Below, piece by piece: positions 22,851 to 33,346 of a DNA stretch of 64,000 bases (the first letter of the stretch is position 1; the number at the start of each line of letters is the position of its first letter). This DNA comes from Haberlea rhodopensis (taxonomy: Eukaryota; Streptophyta; Magnoliopsida; Lamiales; Gesneriaceae), in the NCBI GenBank assembly GCA_907163345.1, contig CAJQUN010000058.1:1178001-1242000 (forward strand), read 5' to 3'. A model generated the notes under the pieces. It searched no databases and was not told where the DNA came from. It was given only the letters and a program-made list of their open reading frames with translations. The translations under genes were made by a program, and so were the position numbers.

Positions 22851-24101
22851 TTCCGACTCTCATTTGATGGTGTGGCAGGATAACAATGCTTATATGGTTT
22901 GTAAAGCGTACCTGAGAAAGTGCTAAAGTATAATTTATTGAACTGATAGTTGTACAGAAATCAAGATCGAAAATGAGAAGGTGGGTCCAAGTTTGCCAAC
23001 ACGATCAATGTTATTATCTCTTGACACCTGATTAATACACATCAGTCTATAGTTTTTTTTTAGTACATACATATACTACTGGAAGAGGGGAGGGAGATCT
23101 CGAATATGAGACAGTCAACTCGAGTTGGCCCATCCATTAAAGGAGCCCACCCATTCTTCATTTCCTTATTGCGTGCATTTCCGGATCTATTGGGATTTAG
23201 AAATATTAAAGACACTTGCAAATCACAATACATCATAGCATATCTCCAGAATATGGTAAGTCATCGGTTCCTACCATAAAACAGAGACTCCAGCTCACGC
23301 ATACAAACACAATGTGCATGGTACAGGAAAAGTCATGATATATATTGCCTTACAATTCACTTATTTTCAGTCTTTTCCCACATACTTTCTCTTGGTTTTT
23401 GATTTGAGAGCTCGAGGGACTTCGTCGAAAAATCCCCGGTACTCCCCAACGTGTTTGTTCATGTCTTCATAATATCATTGTTGGACATTCATCGAAGAAG
23501 GTGTGATCGTGGTTGGAAGTATATACATGACATAAGTTGCACGTGGCAATGTCTATACATTATAATTTGTGCAGCATCACTATCAAACAAACTCCACTGG
23601 TTGCAACGTTTGGTTTGGTACGAGGTTGAGATGGATATCTCATTCATGGAATATCCTACTCCCCATGTAGTTTGAGCCATTGAATGGTTGGACCCCACGT
23701 GGCAACATCCAATGGTGATATCCACACCGGGAGCAACACTCCCAGTGTATGATAGAATTTACCCACGTATTCATGATTTTAAACATCAACATTTATGAGT
23801 AGGGAGGATAATATTCATGTATCTCATCTTTGAATAAGATACATCTCAACACAAAGCTAACTAGTATCACAACAATGCTTACACTTTACTCTGAATAAAT
23901 TTAAATCTTTATTGCATGAAGAAAGTCCGACAACAATCACATTCTACCTTTAGCATACAGTATGAGAGCCAATATCAATCCATCGTTTTTGTTACATCAA
24001 ATACACCAGAGTATATCCGATGACTCCTTCAAATAAACGACAATTATTACCTTAATAAACGGCATGTGACCCCGGGAGCTCATACATATGTTGTCCAAAG
24101 A
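22851..24101. other. Intergenic, no gene recognised
   Basis: AT-rich sequence between the LINE and the small gene. The segment around 23590-23760 (GGTTTGGTACGAGGTTGAGATGG, then ATGGAATATCCTACTCCC) looks like a short non-autonomous DNA transposon, but I could not fix its ends. No exon-like frame was found. Confidence 0.4.
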
Positions 24102-24758
24102 TCACGAGCGACGACACAACAATGCTGCGCATTTCGCCCAACCCACAAATTTCCAACACCGACTCTTTCTGCTTCTGCTGAGGTTCATCTCTTTGCTCTT
24201 CAGCATGTTCCACAAGATGTGGACATCCTCGTACTCACATGTCCTCACATCGTGACGGAATCTTCCGTGTCCTGAAACATTGAAAATCTACTTATTTACA
24301 GTTTATAGAGCAGTTGATTTTCAATAACTAACATCCATATTAAGAAAAGCAGTATATATCTATATCTACCAAATCATGTGGAATTATCCGTTAGGAGATT
24401 AGACCAATTTTTTTAGAAATAACAAAATTACATAAAATTTAAAAATAATTTCATCTCGATCCAGCTATTGGTGTTAGGCAGTTTGCCATATCACGAGGTA
24501 AAATGCAACTTTTTCTTAAGGATTTATTGAAATGCGCACTATTGTGTCAAAATAGGGTATTTTTCTAACCGAGATATATAAAATATTCTTTTTTAAGTGG
24601 GATAATTCATAATTGTAATATAATTGAGGAAACAGAGGGAGAAAACAAATATGAAAGGAAAAAAAAAAAAAGCAACCTGATTTACGAAAACGAATCCTTT
24701 TAGAAATTTTGGAGCATATTTTCCTCATCGGCATTGTCATTTGGCTCCACCATTCCAT
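24102..24758 (-). CDS. Small conserved plant protein, 83 aa, two exons
   Basis: Exon 1 is 24677-24758, beginning ATG at 24758 (MEWWSQMTMPMRK). Its donor is TCAG|GTTGC. Exon 2 is 24102-24271, after acceptor TTTCAG|GAC, ending in TGA at 24104-24102. The exons total 252 bases, giving 83 residues. The protein is basic: an N-terminal amphipathic-looking stretch (KICSKISKRIRFRKSGHGR) is followed by a core CEYEDVHILWNMLKSKE and a serine/arginine- and tryptophan-containing tail (RSRKSRCWKFVGW). The MEWW start and the (E)YEDVxxLWxML core are, as far as I remember, shared by an uncharacterised plant family. I know of no established function. No signal peptide or membrane span is evident. It may be transcribed towards the same side as the Mpv17 gene, about 1.5 kb downstream of it. 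Confidence 0.7.
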
Positions 24759-26269
24759 CTTCGTTTCGCAATTCCCTGCAAACCCCTTAAAATTTTCGTA
24801 AATAAGCTCCAAAATAAGGGAAAATTGCAGCATAACAAAACATTGAGAAATTTTACGAGAATGGAAGAAATATGAGGACGTCTCAAGAGCCAAGAATTTG
24901 TGAAATTTTGATGGGTTTCTTTTGTTTTTGTTTTTGTTTTTGGTCTCTCCTCCAAATGAGGAGCGGGGTTGGGGATTTCTGTATAATAACTAATAAGGGA
25001 GTCCACATTAACAAATTACTGTTAATTTATTTTCTTTTTTTGTGCTGATGGGTCGGATGCCGACATTGGTGGAATCGTGTTCGTTTTCGTTTTGATTCCT
25101 TTCCAACCGTTTGCTATATATTTTGCTCATAGAAGATGTGAGGTAATAAGATAGCCACTGTAGATGCTGCAGTGATATTCCCAGCGATGATATCCGGCCG
25201 AATTGGACTGGTTCCGGATTGCGGGATAATGAAATCCTATCAATCCTGTAGGATATTGGATTGGATTCACCGGATTAGGAATATAACCTAATATGAAACC
25301 GGAACCGTATTGAAACCGAATTGCATTTTCCGGATGATCATGTGACCAAAGAAGTTATTTACAAAATAAGGTACTAAAAAAGTAAATATATTGTTTGACC
25401 TGATTCAATCGGACTGGATTAAAATGGTTCCAGAACTATTTCCAAGCAACCTAATCCGATTCAACATTGATGTCAGGACCGATTCAATTGGTTCCGGAAT
25501 GAACCAGAATAAACCGAACCCGATTCAAACCGATACCAGATTAATCTGGTTCGGTAGACATCTCCGGATATTCTCAAATTGATTATATTATACGTTATTT
25601 TTTAATACAGAAACGAGAAATACTTCATAGATAAATATTGGATATTTTATGGACCAAAGACTAAACAAAAGTTAAAAATTGAAAAGGTTATAATCATTTT
25701 TTAAAATTTCTCCTCTTCGATAGGATCAATGATATATCACACATAAAACTTACTTAAAAGTAAGTTTGTTCTAAAGATCGGCAATCCCTCCTCTTTAAAA
25801 TTTGGTTCCTCAATATTACTTTCTTGACACAGGCTGCCCCATTTTTATTTTATTTCCAAAATATAGGGTAAATTACATTATAAAATTGTGAAGATGTCTA
25901 GCATCCATTACTGAAAAATGAGAAAACCATATCCCCAATGACCAAAATATAGCTTAGCTCATTGCAAACTTCACTTTCAGTTCCATCACCTTCTGAAAGT
26001 AAACTTGTAATGGATGGAGTACATATTCATGACAACAAAACTCACCGAAAAATCTCAACGACAATTAAAAGCCGCAAGAAATTGTAATACTACTTTTGAA
26101 TTATGCTAACCAACGACCCATTGAAGTAGAGAATACATAAAAGATGTCTAATACTACAGGAGTCCAAATTCTATATCCCATTGTGGATAAGTGGCGTTCG
26201 GAGAATGAACGAATCTTATCCACCTTAAACGCTATCATAATAAAATGGATGAAGTCGGAACTAGCAAAA
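24759..26269. other. Intergenic region between two minus-strand genes
   Basis: Probable promoter of the 83-aa gene on its left and 3' flank of the Mpv17 gene on its right. At 25190-25570 there is a GGTTCCGG/CCGGAACC-rich stretch with many repeats of ACCGGA/TCCGGT-like words, ending near GATATCCGG/CTCCGGATATTC. It resembles low-complexity non-autonomous transposons of plants. No coding frame was recognised. Confidence 0.4.
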
Positions 26270-29054
26270 CTAATCGGGAATGGCCTTCTGTAAGCTTGCC
26301 ATATATGTCAAGTATATGGTCCACAAGAATGCAAATGAACTATTCATCAAGGGCTGCAAAAGAGTGGCACATATAAAATGTCACAGAAACCATTGAGAGT
26401 TAAAGGTGGTCTTACTATTGTAGAGGTAAAGCTTGGAGGCTTCAAATTTCTGTATCGTACTCCCGATATATAAAAATGTCAAGATAGACAGAAGACGTGA
26501 AGTACCTGCAGATGGACGGGAATGATCTTGTATGTGAAGAAATCACACATCGGCCAATATAAAAGACCGTTTAACAATGTCGGGATCAGGTCTCGCTTCA
26601 ATCTGGCAGCAATCTCATTCCCACTTTCACCTTAATATAGCATAAAAAAGTAAAAGCCGTCTCAAAAGATTGAATCAACACACACACAAAAAAAGTGAAC
26701 ACGTATAATTTTCTTGATATATAAAAGAAAAAAAAACCACTGTTGGTTTCTTAAAGATATGATTCAACCTAGTTCGACAATGACAATAGTACTAGAAAAC
26801 AATATGGCAACCAAAATTTCCCTCAACTTTTATGACCAGATACAGTAAACCCAATCTGGGCTAGACATCAGGAGTGCAGTTACGGAGTGACACCAGAGCT
26901 TATAGCCAGCACTCACTCAGGGTCATTTCCTAAAGTGAACATACAAGCATACATAAAGTAAGGAGAAGCCACTTTATTAATCCACATCGATGAATCTTAA
27001 TTTTACAGGAAAGAATCTAATGTTGTTTGCATACTTAATAAAACCCATGGCTCGATTTTGAGATGGGCAACACAGGACTCGTGTCTTCTTACATGGTAAT
27101 AGAGGTTAGCCAACTAGAAGATAACATTTTCATCTCACAAGAAGCTTATGCCGAATAGGTGATTGAGACGTTTAACATATTAGCTCCAAGCCTGCCAATA
27201 CCACTAAGATATATGGAGGCCAAGCTAAGGAAAGATACAGACAAGAAGTAGATACTTATATGATCATAAATCTTATGGGAAGTTTACGGTACATGACATG
27301 TGCTAGATCCATAGTTGGAGTTGAATCCAATCATGGAAAAATCCATCTCAATTTCCTCATTTCATATAGGTGGCATTTGACTATACCCCTTCTGCTTCAG
27401 CATCCTCCATTTCAACTTCAGTACTTATAGCAATTCACTTATTTTGTGTTTGTCCGGCTGGATTGGAATTTGACAATCAATATTAATCAACGGGATTGAA
27501 AATCGATTTGACATAATACTTTAACATGAATTTTAAATGCCCCTGAAATGAAATAAAAATGAATTGGATATCAATATATTTGACATAATACTTTCCCAAG
27601 CAGTGGGAGGAGCCAGGGCTCTGACAGTGGCTCGATTAAGGGAACCCACCGGAACCGTAACGAAAGCGAGTCTTCATAGGGCAATTGTCACTGCTTATGG
27701 ACCCGAACCTGAGTGATATATATGACCATGATGAAGCTTGGGTGAAACTAAGTGGATATCCGAACAGACTGATGTTGAAGAATCAGTGGATGAGTTGTGG
27801 TTCGGGTAACAAGAAGTTTAAATGCCCCCAAGATGAACTAAAAATGAATTGAAAGGTTTACTTCAAATTCATAATTTAATTCTTGTTGCCAAATATAATG
27901 ATGATTTTGGATATGAATTTTAAATAATCCACACATCCCAAATCCGTCAATCCAAATGCAGCGTTAGGAATATAAATTCAACTAATACGAACAAAATACA
28001 TCGGGAGGGGACAAATTAATGATATAGATATTGACAGAATGGCATTGCTTTTATCCAAACAGTTTAAAGAAAGGGTAATATACCTTGAAGAGCTGCATTA
28101 AAAGAGAAGAAAATGCCATTTATAGTAGGTCCATAAAAAATCTGTCCCATAGCCAACTTCTTGATTGTACTTATCACATCGCGCTTCGGTACCACTCTTG
28201 CCACAAAATTAAACCACAAATGCTGCGACGGACCTAATATCATCAGCCCAAACCCAGCCATCCTCAATGTCCTAATCGGATTCCATGCATCGTGTGGCTC
28301 CATAGTGATCATCTAACAAAGTCCAGACACAAGTAATCAGCGAACTCATGTCATAATGCCGCACATGTCAGTGGTTTACATTTACATACCTAAAAACAAA
28401 GTAACGTTTTGATAACACAAAGAATTTGAAATGACAGCACATTACCTTATTTATGATCAACTCCCAGCTGATAAAATCATAATGTATAGTATATGAATTG
28501 CTAGAACGTACAACTTAAAAACATAATCCTCAATAAAGACAACATTTTTCTATCACAATCAAAACTTGGATACGGCTCCGTGCGATAATCTTACATAGTT
28601 AGAAACAAATTATCAGCCAAAAAATAAAAAGTGTGAAATTGCACAAACCATTTACACCCAGTAAGTCAATATTTACATTAATTAAACTTTTGGCATCGCA
28701 CAAGCATGTAACAACACTATATCCTCCACGACGAAAACTACCTACCTGCGAGGTGACGTCAGCTGCCGCGTAAATAATGGCAGACGATATGCTTTTTGTC
28801 AAAATAGGACGCGACTCCAGCATGCCCAAATACCAAGCCAGGAGTCCCATGTTCGAATTCGCCGATTTCGACGAATACCGTCTGCTCGAAATCACAAAAT
28901 ACGAGGATATCCTAAATGGGCTTCCAGAAATATTGGTTCGGTGATGGAGCTGGGACGGGATGTAGCATTGTCGGTTGCATATGCCATAGAAACGTCGCTC
29001 CGGGCGCTGGAGAACAGCGCATTTGGCGAAGTTTGTTATGAAATCAAATCTCAT
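26270..29054 (-). CDS. Mpv17/PMP22 family membrane protein, four exons
   Basis: Exons are 28746-29054, 28084-28312, 26506-26630 and 26270-26353, all with GT...AG introns. They total 747 bases, or 248 residues, in one open frame ending in TAG at 26272-26270. The N-terminus is rich in Arg and Ser with RRYSSKS near residue 58, which suggests a mitochondrial presequence. Then come GLLAWYLGMLESRP and YAAADVTSQ. Exon 2 gives the AGFGLMILGPSQHLWFNF segment and KLAMGQIFYGPTINGIFF. Exons 3-4 give the family signature LNGLLYWPMCDFFTYKIIPV, then FLWTIYLTYMASLQ, and the end AIPD. The family comprises small four-helix integral proteins of mitochondrial inner or peroxisomal membranes, proposed as non-selective channels. 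The length fits. The long intron 2 (26631-28083) holds a MITE and a plastid rRNA fragment. Every expected residue block is present, so I regard it as functional. The N-terminal start could instead be an upstream ATG, but none in frame is visible. Confidence 0.93.
27435..27966. mobile_element. Putative MITE in intron 2 of the Mpv17 gene
   Basis: The left side has GTTTGTCCGGCTGGATTGGAATTTG near 27450. The right side, read in reverse, has GCATTTGGATTGACGGATTT, a pairing typical of plant MITEs. The arms also share TTTAAATGCCCC followed by an AATGAATTG word at 27533-27560 and 27817-27850, on either side of the plastid fragment. The target duplication is not certain. Confidence 0.4.
27596..27811 (+). 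pseudogene. Plastid 23S rRNA fragment in the nucleus (NUPT)
   Basis: It contains AAGCAGTGGGAGGAGCCAGG, TTAAGGGAACCCACCGGA, GAAAGCGAGTCTTCATAGGG, CAATTGTCACTGCTTATGGA, GGATATCCGAACAGACTGAT and GAATCAGTGGATGAGTTGTG. These are consecutive blocks of plastid 23S rRNA on the plus strand. Compared with the plastid sequence as I know it, a stretch of roughly 40 bases is deleted after GGGCTCTGAC, and many changes are C to T or G to A, as expected for methylated nuclear DNA. It is a dead transferred fragment, not an rRNA gene. It sits in the MITE inside an intron and is transcribed antisense as part of the pre-mRNA. Confidence 0.88.
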
Positions 29055-29831
29055 TTTTGTTTCTTACGTCCTTATTTATCGGTAGAAAAACGAATCGATT
29101 TTTTTTCCCCAAGTCTTTAGCAGAAGAAGTCGAAATTTGCGTGTTTCTGGGGAAAGCTACAGAGAAAGTGTTGAGGGCGAGACTGTGGAACAGTGGAAAA
29201 GAAGATTCGGATTTCAAATGGGCTGTTAATGCGTACGAGGCAGCAGCGGGTAACAGCGCCGATCCTAATAAAATGATTTCAAGGTTTTTAATCATTTTAA
29301 TATCATACAAAACATCATATATCTTATTATATTATATTATTTATTATCATCTTGTAAATTTAATCATCATCATATTTATCATATCCCTAACTTCAAACGA
29401 TATGTGTATATTACAACCTGAATGTTATATATTCTTAAATAGCAAATTTTGGCAAATAGAAATTGAATTTTATATACAGTAAACTTTTGTGTTAATAATG
29501 ATGTTGGAGTTAATTTTTCTATTTTATTATGTTTTGGTTGCTTTAAAAATAATTGAATAGTTAGGAATGAATGTAATACGACGTTAAAGACTCGATTAAT
29601 AAGTATAGGCGTATTAATTTTTATAATATAGTATATATGCAATATATTGTGTGCATATTTTTTGTATAAATTAACTTTTTATATTTTTTTATTAATGAAT
29701 GTTTGCTTAAAAAATTTTGAGGTTATATTAAAATTAAGAATTTTAAGATGCAAATAAAAAAAATTTATTATTTGAAATTTATAATATTTATAATAAGTCC
29801 CCAAAAATGGGCCAAACTCATGAATAAAAAA
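29055..29831. other. 5' flank of the Mpv17 gene and AT-rich spacer
   Basis: The first about 250 bp are less AT-rich and should hold the minus-strand promoter and 5' UTR. An open frame on the plus strand at 29057-29310 lacks any family motif. From 29300 to 29831 the sequence is very AT-rich, without recognisable genes. Confidence 0.5.
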
Positions 29832-31052
29832 GCCTAGCCACCTATGATGCACAGATATTTCAAAAATTTTACAATCAAGTATTGGATACTCCGGATACGC
29901 ACGAATATGACCCCGATATGTATCGTATATGCCACATGGCATATCAGAAATTAAAAATTATTTTTTAATATCTGATACGTGCTAGACACTGTCAAGATAC
30001 ACCTGACTCAGACGTATAGGATACGCCATATAGAGTATCCGGAATTTAAAAAATTAATTTAAATTCGGATTTGTATTTGGATACGACTCGGATACGTCTG
30101 AGACCATATCCGACATGGTCAAGATACGCCAACTTTATTATTTTGATGTTTAATATGTTTAATACTGACTATATGTTTGAAACTTGATTTCTTATAAATT
30201 TTAGGGGAATTATACTAACCATCCTATAGTTTGGTCCAAATTTCACTTTGCAAGTACTGTTTGAAAAATTACAGTTTATATCCTCAACTTTCATGAATTG
30301 CACGAGATTTTCAAAATTGTTAGGATGTGATACGCTTATATATGTTATTATTTATTATTTATATATATATATACATCAATAATATTTAGGTAAATTACGT
30401 AAAACATATTGTAGTTTGGTCTAAATTTCGATTGAAGCATTGTTTGAAAACTTATCTTCATATCCTCGGCATTCATGAATTATAACATTTTCCATCATCT
30501 TGACTTGATTTTATGTTTTTGTTTAAATTCATCGACACATTCGTTATTGTCTTACATCCTCAAACTTAAATTCATTAAACTAATTATTGTATTTATAAAA
30601 AAAACAAAATAAATATTTTGATGGTCAAAATTTCATTTTCCAAAATCAAAAACTAAATAATTTCGGTATCCAAAATATTTTTATAGTTTTTTTTAAAAAA
30701 ATTACAACAGCTAACTTAAGGGGTTCTAAATTTGAGGATAGATGATGTTGATGGAATGTGACGATGGATTTAGTTTTTTTTTAAAAAACACAAAATCGAG
30801 TCAAATAAATGCAATGTGTTATAATTCATGAAAGTTGATGATGTAACTGTAGTTTTCAAACAATGTTTGTAAAGTGAAATTTGGATCAAACTATATGATG
30901 TTTTGCATAGTTTTTCCTAAATATTAATGATGTATATATTAAAAATACTAAAAAAATTTACCGTATCCAGACATGATGTATGCTAAAAATTTAAAAAATC
31001 ATATACAACAGTATCCGTATCCACGTATCTATGTGTGCATCATAGCTTGCCA
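29832..31052. mobile_element. Putative TIR element rich in GGATACG words
   Basis: The left end CACCTATGATGCACAGATATTT and the right end read in reverse (AAGCTATGATGCACACATAGAT) are imperfect inverted repeats. The flanks inside have repeated GATACG/CGTATC words (29888-30130 and 31010-31030). It is interrupted by a Mutator-like element at 30204-30917. Ends of this type occur in plant hAT-like MITEs; the class is a guess and I could not confirm a target duplication. Confidence 0.4.
30204..30917. mobile_element. Mutator-like (MULE) element with long inverted repeats
   Basis: 714 bp with terminal inverted repeats of more than 100 bp. The left end is GGGGAATTATACTAACCATC; the right end in reverse is GGAAAAACTATGCAAAACATC. 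Both continue with a TATAGTTTG(G/A)TCCAAATTT block and then a CAACTTTCATGAATT block. Flanking 9-bp repeats are TAAATTTTA (30195-30203) and TAAATATTA (30918-30926), one mismatch. An additional internal copy of the repeat begins near 30390. No transposase is present. Confidence 0.75.
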
Positions 31053-31347
31053 CGTAAGAATGCTTGTGCAGCACATCACTCGCCGTCTAGGCTCCACTGA
31101 ATGGCGCCTAGATGCCACTCTGCATCTTTCAAAATTCAATTTTAAGAGGCCTAGGCGTTGTTTAATGGAGCTATGGCTCCTCTCCTCTTCAATTTTCATC
31201 TTTTTTTGTCTTTGCTTGCACCTTTGAACTTCTTCTCACTTTAAATTGTTTTTTAACACATTTTCACCCAATAAAAAACAATGTTAGCTAAAATACTACA
31301 AAATACATAAAACAATTATCAACGCATAAATCTGCTCGAAAACTAAC
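31053..31347. other. Spacer before the Tat element
   Basis: A short GC-richer piece near 31075-31160 (CTAGGCTCCACTGAATGGCG and GGCCTAGGCGTTG) is followed by AT-rich DNA. I see no gene. Confidence 0.4.
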
Positions 31348-32154
31348 TGATACCCCTAGCCCTGGAGGCCCAATAGGTTTAGGTACCCGAACTTTATTTG
31401 GGCCCCGGTCAGTTGGGGACCCGCTTTCAGCCCAACAGGTGGACCCGTTTTCAAGCCCGTTCCGAGTTGATACCGGGCACGACCACCTCTGGCCAGCTGT
31501 CGTGGTCTTTTCCGAGCATGCCCTATTACGCGCTCCTTGACCATATCCCTCGGGGCAGCCTCCGAGCTGAGGCGAGGAGGTTCCTCAATAGGTCGGGACG
31601 GGCAGTCATTGGCAAGGTAGCCGAGCTGAGGCGAGGAGGTCCCTCAATAGGTCGGGATGGGCAGTCATTGGCAAGGTAGCCGAGCTGAGGCCGAGAGGGT
31701 CACTGACACACCTATGGTGGTCCTGTATACCGGGACTAGGGTTACAGGAGTCGGACACCTATTAAAGCAAAGGCTAGGCCTACTAACTAATCAGAGGATG
31801 GTCAAGCACCTTGAGCACGAAAAGCATATCTCCGGATGCAGAGAATCGCAAAAGCATGAAGGTCGTACGAGGTAGGTAGCAGATGTAGGTGGTCCCCAAT
31901 CTGGGGTTCTCCCTCAGCATCAGACATTGTCTCCTAAGCCTCAGACAGGGCGGGACCACTGACGACCCTCCCCCTATAAAGAGGGGAATTGTTAGCAAGA
32001 AGCCTCTCTGGATTCACCAGTTTTTGATCACCGGAGATGGGTAACCAGTTAGACCTTCTTCGGCTCCGGCCTAATCTGTGATTTCACGAAATAGCTCATC
32101 CCTTCCCCCTATAAATTCATTTGTTATCAAAGCGAACCAAAAAAGGAGGTAACA
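31348..32154 (+). repeat. 5' LTR of the Tat element
   Basis: It starts TGATACCCCTAG and ends GGAGGTAACA, followed by AA and the primer site. Around 31560-31690 it carries a tandem duplication of about 62 bp (GAGGCGAGGAGG...GTAGCCGAGCT). A likely TATA box is CCCCCTATAAAGAGG near 31970. Confidence 0.88.
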
Positions 32155-32157
32155 AAT

Positions 32158-32174
32158 TGGCGCCGTCTGTGGGA
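32158..32174 (+). promoter_or_regulatory. Primer binding site of the Tat element
   Basis: TGGCGCCGTCTGTGGGA directly follows the LTR. This sequence is the usual primer site of plant Tat-lineage elements. Confidence 0.9.
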
Positions 32175-32199
32175 AAAGTGAGCAAAGGACGTTGATACA

Positions 32200-33346
32200 A
32201 TGGTGAGAACAAGGAGAACCGATGCGGAGGAAAACCGAGAGCACCACGCCTCCACCAATGGCGAGGAATAGCCACCGTCCGGGGTCAACATGACAGTGGG
32301 AGCTTTAACACTGAAACAGCTCACCCGACTAATTGCAGTTACGGTGGAGCAGACTATGAGGAGAAAGGAAGGTCCGTCCAAGGGCGTGCACGGGGAGAGC
32401 TCCCAGCAGATGAAGGATCCCGAACAGGGAGCAACTTCCCATCCTAAAGTGACTACTGTTCCGGATCTGGAAGGCCAGGTGGAGGAGCTGAAGGACGAGG
32501 TCCAGAAGATGAAGAAGGGACTGGGGGGTACCTCTATCAGGAGGGGAACCCCTTTCTCGGGTGAAATAGTAAACGAGGAGCTCCAAAATAACTTCCGACC
32601 CCCCAATGCTGGGGAATACGATGGGAGCACGGACCCGGAGGAACACCTGGGCAGGTTCGAAAATGCGGCCATGCTACATTGTTACCGCCTTAAGTGCAAA
32701 GTGTTCCTAACCACTTTGGTGAGGTCGGCTCAGAAGTGGTTCAACCAGTTGGAGCCAGGTTCCATTACTTCCTTCGCCGGATTTAGCTCCGCATTCTTAC
32801 ACCAGTATGCCATCAGCAAGCGATATAAGAAGACCTCTCTGAGCTTGTTCGAGATGAGGCAAGCCGAGGATGAGTCGCTGCGGGGATATATCAAAAACTT
32901 CAACACCGTGATACTCGAAATACCAGCCTGCCCGGCGGAAAGTCTGATCAGCGCCTTCACCCAAGGCTTGAGAGGAGGAGACTTCTTCCGATCCTTAGTA
33001 AAGAGGCCTCCTGTTACATATGATGATCTGCTCACCCGAGCGGAAAAGTACATTAACGTGGAGGTGGCCCAACAACTGAGGAGGAAGGAAGTGCGGAGGA
33101 CTGGGGAGAAACGGCTCAGCCAGGGCGAAAAAACGACCAGTGGAGGGGGCGCAACTCGGCCGCTTTTCCCAATATACGCCGTTGAAAGTCTCCAAGGAGG
33201 AGGTCGTCCGCATATGTGAAGATAAACAGGCCTTGCAGAAGCCAGCGCAAACCAGTGTAGAGCCGAGCAGGGAGGTCTCGGAGAAATACTGTATCTTCCA
33301 CCAAGCGACCGGGCACACCACTCAGGATTGCCATCGTTTGGATTAG
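32200..33346 (+). pseudogene. Tat gag gene, broken
   Basis: The first ATG at 32200 (MVRTRRTDAEE) reaches a TAG after 23 codons. A second ATG at 32290 opens 309 codons in the same frame, with the retrotransposon gag core: PPNAGEYDGSTDPEEHLGRF, LVRSAQKWFNQL, AISKRYKKTSLSLF and AFTQGLRGGDF. Near 33150 the frame shifts. The continuation in the next frame carries the zinc knuckle-like CIFHQATGHTTQDC before a TAG at 33344-33346. Gag should form the virus-like particle; this copy cannot give full-length product. Confidence 0.88.

Noticed and set aside
24516..25006. Longer open frames overlapping exon 1 of the 83-aa gene
   Set aside because: They run through the poly-A/T intron and upstream sequence without family similarity; the spliced 83-residue reading explains the conserved part.
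27596..27811. Nuclear rRNA gene
   Set aside because: It is only about 215 bp, internally deleted, matches the plastid type and has no flanking rRNA.
29057..29482. 141-codon plus-strand frame upstream of the Mpv17 gene
   Set aside because: It overlaps the expected 5' UTR and promoter of the minus-strand gene, has no family motif, and its second half is AT-rich.
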